Below the pieces are notes generated by a model. That model was not told the origin of the DNA. It saw only the letters and a list, made by a program, of their open reading frames with translations, and made no database searches. A stretch of DNA of 17,697 bases from positions 1 to 17,697 of the forward strand of contig JAEYQK010000048.1 of NCBI GenBank assembly GCA_023410055.1, in the 5' to 3' direction. This document shows, piece by piece, positions 14,882 through 17,697 of this stretch. Position 1 is the first letter of the stretch, and every line of letters starts with the position of its first letter. Source of the DNA: Acidobacteriota bacterium. Lineage in GTDB: Bacteria > Acidobacteriota > Terriglobia > Terriglobales > Acidobacteriaceae. The translations under genes were made by a program, and so were the position numbers.

Positions 14882-17415
14882 GCCACGATTCCCCAATGCC
14901 CCCAAGTTTCTGGGAAACCGTTCGCCTTCTACTGTCTGCCGCGCAAAGAAGATCGCACGGTCGGAGGACCAGGCAGCAGGCAGTGCTTTATCAGAGGAGC
15001 AGCAAGTCTGCAAACCTGGAAGGCTTCAGTTTCTTCTTCGCCATCCTCTTGATGATCGGCATCAACATTGCGGCCGCATTCCTCATTCAGCTCGTCGTAA
15101 AAGAATCCCAACGCTCTGAGGTTGAGCAAAGCGGAAAGATAGTAGTGAGTGATTCGTTCTTCGGCGCTATTGAGCGGTACGAAGAAGACCCAACCCCCGC
15201 TATGTGGGAGTACGAGTGCCCACGGGAAGCACGGAGTATAGCCGAGGATTACGGAGGATCTCGGACTGACGTCGAGCAAAGACTTCGAGTCGCGATAGAG
15301 GAAGGTGGCACGCGCGACCTTGTCGCTGAGTCTAAAGTTTCTACTGGATTCGTGGGCCTCTCGCTTCGGAGCCGCTTGCCGGGATTCTTAGGATCCTTCG
15401 TGCTCCTGCTGTGGCTCTCAATGCTCGTCTTCCAGGGAGAGGGTCTCGATCTCGACATTCAACGCCGAAGGCATCCCATCTGGGAATGGCTGTTTAGCCA
15501 CCCTGTCCGACCCGCCGCTGTGTTTCTTGCCGAGATGTTGTCTCCAATAGCTGCGAACCCCGTCTATTGGGGTGCGCCGCTCTGCGTTGGTTTCATGTAT
15601 GGCTTTGTTTACGGTTTCCCTTTGGGCGTGCTCGCGGCGTTCACAGTAGGCGTACCTCTGTCGATCGCCGCCGCCTGTCTGGGCAAAGCATTTGAGATTG
15701 CAGTCACACTCCGTTTTCCGTTGCGATCCCGTGGGGCGGTCATCGGGTTAATGAGTTGGTTCGGCTACGCCTCCATGATGCTGTTCTTCTTAGGGCTTTT
15801 CTTCATCCCGAAGCTGATCGCCGCTACTGCAGGTCTCGTCGCTCCGCTCGCAAAGGTACCGTGGCCCTATCTGGCATTGTTTCTCGGCGCTCAAGGCGAC
15901 GGCTCGTTTTCGTTTGTATCCGGCATGCTGCTTTCGTTGGTTTTTGCCGGATTCATAACCGTGGGCTCTGTTTTCTTCAGTGTCTGGGGCGCTAATCAAG
16001 GACTGGTTTCACCTACGGGGCAGACAAGCACAGTCCGCTCCGAGTCCGTAATTGGCAAAGCGAAGTTCGGTAAAGATCCCTTGTACCGAAAGGAGCTTCT
16101 CTGGTTCATCCGTGACCGCAGTGCTGTCATCCAGAGTATTCTTGTCCCACTCACTATCGCAGGAGTTCAACTCTTTAACCTTCGAGGCATGCTGGAATAC
16201 GCGCAAGGTGCGTGGAACTACTTGTCGGGTGCTGCGATCCTATTCGGCACCTATTTTCTCTGGATTCTCGGTCCACGCTCTCTTTCCTCCGAAGGGGCCG
16301 CCCTCTGGATCTCGATGACATGGCCCCGTGGTATGGAGAGTCTGCTCAAAGCAAAAGCGTGGCTATGGTCATTGATTTCTACCGGCTTGGTTGGCTTGGT
16401 TCTTTGTTATGCCGCTATTCGGTTCCCTTCCAGGATTTTGCAGATTGCTTTGGTCGGCGTTGGGTGGTTTTTCTTCTCGCGAACCATGGCGGAGAAAACC
16501 GTAACTCTCGTTTCCGTTCCCGATGCTTCTGGAGAGAAACCCCCGGTGCATTGGGGCCGCAAGTGGGCCGCGCAACTGGGGATGCTCACGTTTGCGATCG
16601 GGGTTTTGACGCAACAGTGGACAGTGGCAGTGAACGGAATCGTGTACTCCTACCTTACTGCGGCCGCCATGTGGCAGAACTTCCGAGCGCGCTTGCCATA
16701 TCTATACGATCCTTGGTCGGAAGAAACGCCGCGTCCTCCGACACTCATGCACGCGATGATTGCCATAAGCATACTTATAGAAGGCGGCGCCGTCATAATG
16801 AGCATCTTTATTGTGGGCGGAGGTCGAGAATCTGCCGCCATCGGCATGGCGGTTGGTTATGCATTCTCATCAATCGCCGTCTGGATCGGGATGTCCGCCT
16901 TTTTAAGCGGTCGCGAGGTATCTGCACGCAGCGTTTGGACCTGGAACCCGGAAACTTCAGACACAGCCGCCCCACAGAAGTACATGCGCTACGCGCGACT
17001 TGCACTTCCATACATCTACGGAGCACTCGGAGGAACGGCGCTGGCGATGTTCGCTCAGGGCTATCTTGCCGTTTTGAGACACATTCCTGCTGCCGAAGAG
17101 ATTCTCCGCCACTCTCAGGAACAGATGTCGAAGATACCCGGACTACGCAGTTCGATGTTTGTGATGGCAGTTTGTTTCGCGCCCTTTGCGGAAGAGTATC
17201 TCTTCCGGGGATTGCTTTTCCGGGCGCTTGATCGGGAATGGGGTGGCTGGATTGCCGTTGTCGGCAGCGCTGCTTTTTTTGCGATTTATCATCAACCTCT
17301 CTCATGGTTGCCCGTCGGCCTTCTGGGCGTTGGCAGCGCGCTCTTGTTCAAGAAGACCGGACGCCTTGCTCCATCAGTCATTCTGCACATGGTCTACAAC
17401 GCGCTGGTCGTGTAG
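14878..17415 (+). CDS. ABC permease fused to a C-terminal CPBP (CAAX-type) intramembrane protease
   Basis: An 845-residue, highly hydrophobic protein starting inside the ATPase stop (ATGA). Residues 1-395 and 398-690 look like two ABC-2-type permease halves: each opens with a basic amphipathic lead (RRSHGRRTRQQAVLYQR; DPLYRKELLWFIRDRSAV) followed by several membrane helices. A soluble, acidic loop (about 75-165) sits between the first helices. Residues about 705-845 are a CPBP domain with all three motifs: EExxxR (Glu772, Glu773, Arg777), FxxxH (Phe801, His805) and HxxxN (His837, Asn841). CPBP proteins include the Rce1/CAAX prenyl protease and bacteriocin-maturation or immunity proteins. Inference: one chain supplies a full permease plus a glutamate protease that may process the exported substrate. 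No precursor peptide gene is visible nearby. Permease/CPBP fusions exist in other bacteria, but their substrates are unknown to me. Confidence 0.88.
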   Translation: MSHDSPMPPSFWETVRLLLSAAQRRSHGRRTRQQAVLYQRSSKSANLEGFSFFFAILLMIGINIAAAFLIQLVVKESQRSEVEQSGKIVVSDSFFGAIERYEEDPTPAMWEYECPREARSIAEDYGGSRTDVEQRLRVAIEEGGTRDLVAESKVSTGFVGLSLRSRLPGFLGSFVLLLWLSMLVFQGEGLDLDIQRRRHPIWEWLFSHPVRPAAVFLAEMLSPIAANPVYWGAPLCVGFMYGFVYGFPLGVLAAFTVGVPLSIAAACLGKAFEIAVTLRFPLRSRGAVIGLMSWFGYASMMLFFLGLFFIPKLIAATAGLVAPLAKVPWPYLALFLGAQGDGSFSFVSGMLLSLVFAGFITVGSVFFSVWGANQGLVSPTGQTSTVRSESVIGKAKFGKDPLYRKELLWFIRDRSAVIQSILVPLTIAGVQLFNLRGMLEYAQGAWNYLSGAAILFGTYFLWILGPRSLSSEGAALWISMTWPRGMESLLKAKAWLWSLISTGLVGLVLCYAAIRFPSRILQIALVGVGWFFFSRTMAEKTVTLVSVPDASGEKPPVHWGRKWAAQLGMLTFAIGVLTQQWTVAVNGIVYSYLTAAAMWQNFRARLPYLYDPWSEETPRPPTLMHAMIAISILIEGGAVIMSIFIVGGGRESAAIGMAVGYAFSSIAVWIGMSAFLSGREVSARSVWTWNPETSDTAAPQKYMRYARLALPYIYGALGGTALAMFAQGYLAVLRHIPAAEEILRHSQEQMSKIPGLRSSMFVMAVCFAPFAEEYLFRGLLFRALDREWGGWIAVVGSAAFFAIYHQPLSWLPVGLLGVGSALLFKKTGRLAPSVILHMVYNALVV

Positions 17416-17552
17416 GATCTCTGCATTCCCCTGCGCCACCACGATGCCGGGCGAAGCGGACTTTTCCCTTGTTCCATTTTCGTAAATTATCTCGCCCTCA
17501 CGTTCACTTTCTGCCAATCCGCGTTACGCTCATCGTGGGATATTGCGTCGTC

Positions 17553-17586
17553 GTTCTTTGAAGACGTGGCCCAAGGGGCAAAGAAC
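17553..17586 (+). other. Hairpin downstream of the ABC/CPBP operon
   Basis: GTTCTTTG (17553-17560) is the exact reverse complement of CAAAGAAC (17579-17586). Inside lies a second small stem, GCCC-AAG-GGGC (17569-17579). The inner stem and the innermost pair of the outer stem overlap at one base, so both cannot form fully. It is 138 bases past the permease stop and has no T-run. It may be part of a 3' untranslated structure or belong to a gene beyond the window. Confidence 0.45.
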
Positions 17587-17617
17587 CACCTCCACAGTCA
17601 GTCACTGGACTTAAGTA

Positions 17618-17631
17618 GCCTGACCTCAGGC
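17618..17631 (+). other. Small hairpin preceding the terminal stem-loop
   Basis: GCCTGA (17618-17623) pairs with TCAGGC (17626-17631). The two-base gap means one or more inner pairs must open to make a loop. The stem extends outward by AGT/ACT if one A bulges. It lies nine bases before the larger stem-loop at 17641, and the two share the words AGCCT and CTCAG. Confidence 0.4.
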
Positions 17632-17640
17632 ACTTACAGA

Positions 17641-17667
17641 TTAGCCTCAGTCAGAGACTGAGGCTAA
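17641..17667 (+). terminator. Strong stem-loop, probable terminator
   Basis: TTAGCCTCAGTC (17641-17652) is exactly reverse-complementary to GACTGAGGCTAA (17656-17667) around the loop AGA: a 12-bp perfect stem. On the + strand it is followed by GTCCTTTATTTCATT, a moderately U-rich tail. It is 226 bases past the permease-CPBP stop, so it may end that operon's transcript with a long 3' untranslated region. It could equally end an unseen gene converging from the right. Confidence 0.65.
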
Positions 17668-17697
17668 GTCCTTTATTTCATTAGTGATACAGAAAAG

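Noticed and set aside
14090..17415. Recent horizontal transfer of the ABC/CPBP operon based on composition
   Set aside because: By eye its GC seems somewhat lower than the GH3 gene (several lines near 50-55 per cent against 55-68), but the spread overlaps and no mobile genes or repeats flank it. A proper codon-usage test would be needed.
17416..17697. tRNA, small-peptide substrate gene or mobile-element end in the right-hand tail
   Set aside because: No cloverleaf with TTCRA, no double-glycine or hydrophobic precursor peptide with a ribosome binding site, and no transposase or target duplication is visible. Only the hairpins can be supported.

Overview
The window carries twelve protein genes, one of them cut by the left edge. 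It reads like an accessory or metabolic stretch of an acidobacterial chromosome (class Terriglobia, inferred). The pointers are a secreted xylanase with DUF11 and Ig-like repeats ending in a TM-RRK-TM-GCG tail, an intergenic copy of a TCATgCTGAGCGcgGCGAAGGATC-type dispersed element, a GATCGGGT tandem repeat, and moderately high GC. No rRNA, tRNA, CRISPR array or transposase gene was seen.

Layout. 1-203 is the end of a PilZ-domain gene on the + strand, followed by a strong hairpin that separates it from the convergent gene. 277-3651 (-) is a large multidomain GH10 endo-xylanase. A 433-base intergenic region follows, then an outer-membrane beta-barrel protein (4085-4759, -). 4990-5928 (-) is a LysR regulator and 6077-7720 (-) a B12-binding-domain-type radical SAM enzyme, with an 8-bp tandem repeat between them. 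Divergent from the radical SAM gene is a secreted GH3 beta-xylosidase/beta-glucosidase with a PA14 insertion (8009-10687, +), followed closely by a four-helix membrane protein (10702-11211, +) whose first codons contain a perfect 14-bp inverted repeat. A small - strand operon (12339 down to 11223) encodes a DUF1579-like secreted protein and a lipoprotein. Then come an arsenic pair on + (Acr3 exporter and thioredoxin-type ArsC, 12461-13951) and an ABC operon on + (14090-17415), in which the ATPase overlaps by 4 bases a permease fused to a CPBP intramembrane protease. The last 280 bases are noncoding, with three hairpins.

How the genes fit together. The GH10 endo-enzyme and the GH3 exo-enzyme would complement each other in breaking down xylan outside the cytoplasm: the first makes xylo-oligomers and the second releases monosaccharide. 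The arsenic pair forms a complete reduce-then-export route (arsenate to arsenite to outside), but no ArsR lies in the window. The ABC/CPBP pair is the least understood unit: one ATPase, two permease halves in one chain, and a membrane protease with all three catalytic motifs. It is the best candidate here for an undescribed system, although permease-CPBP fusions are known from genome annotation.
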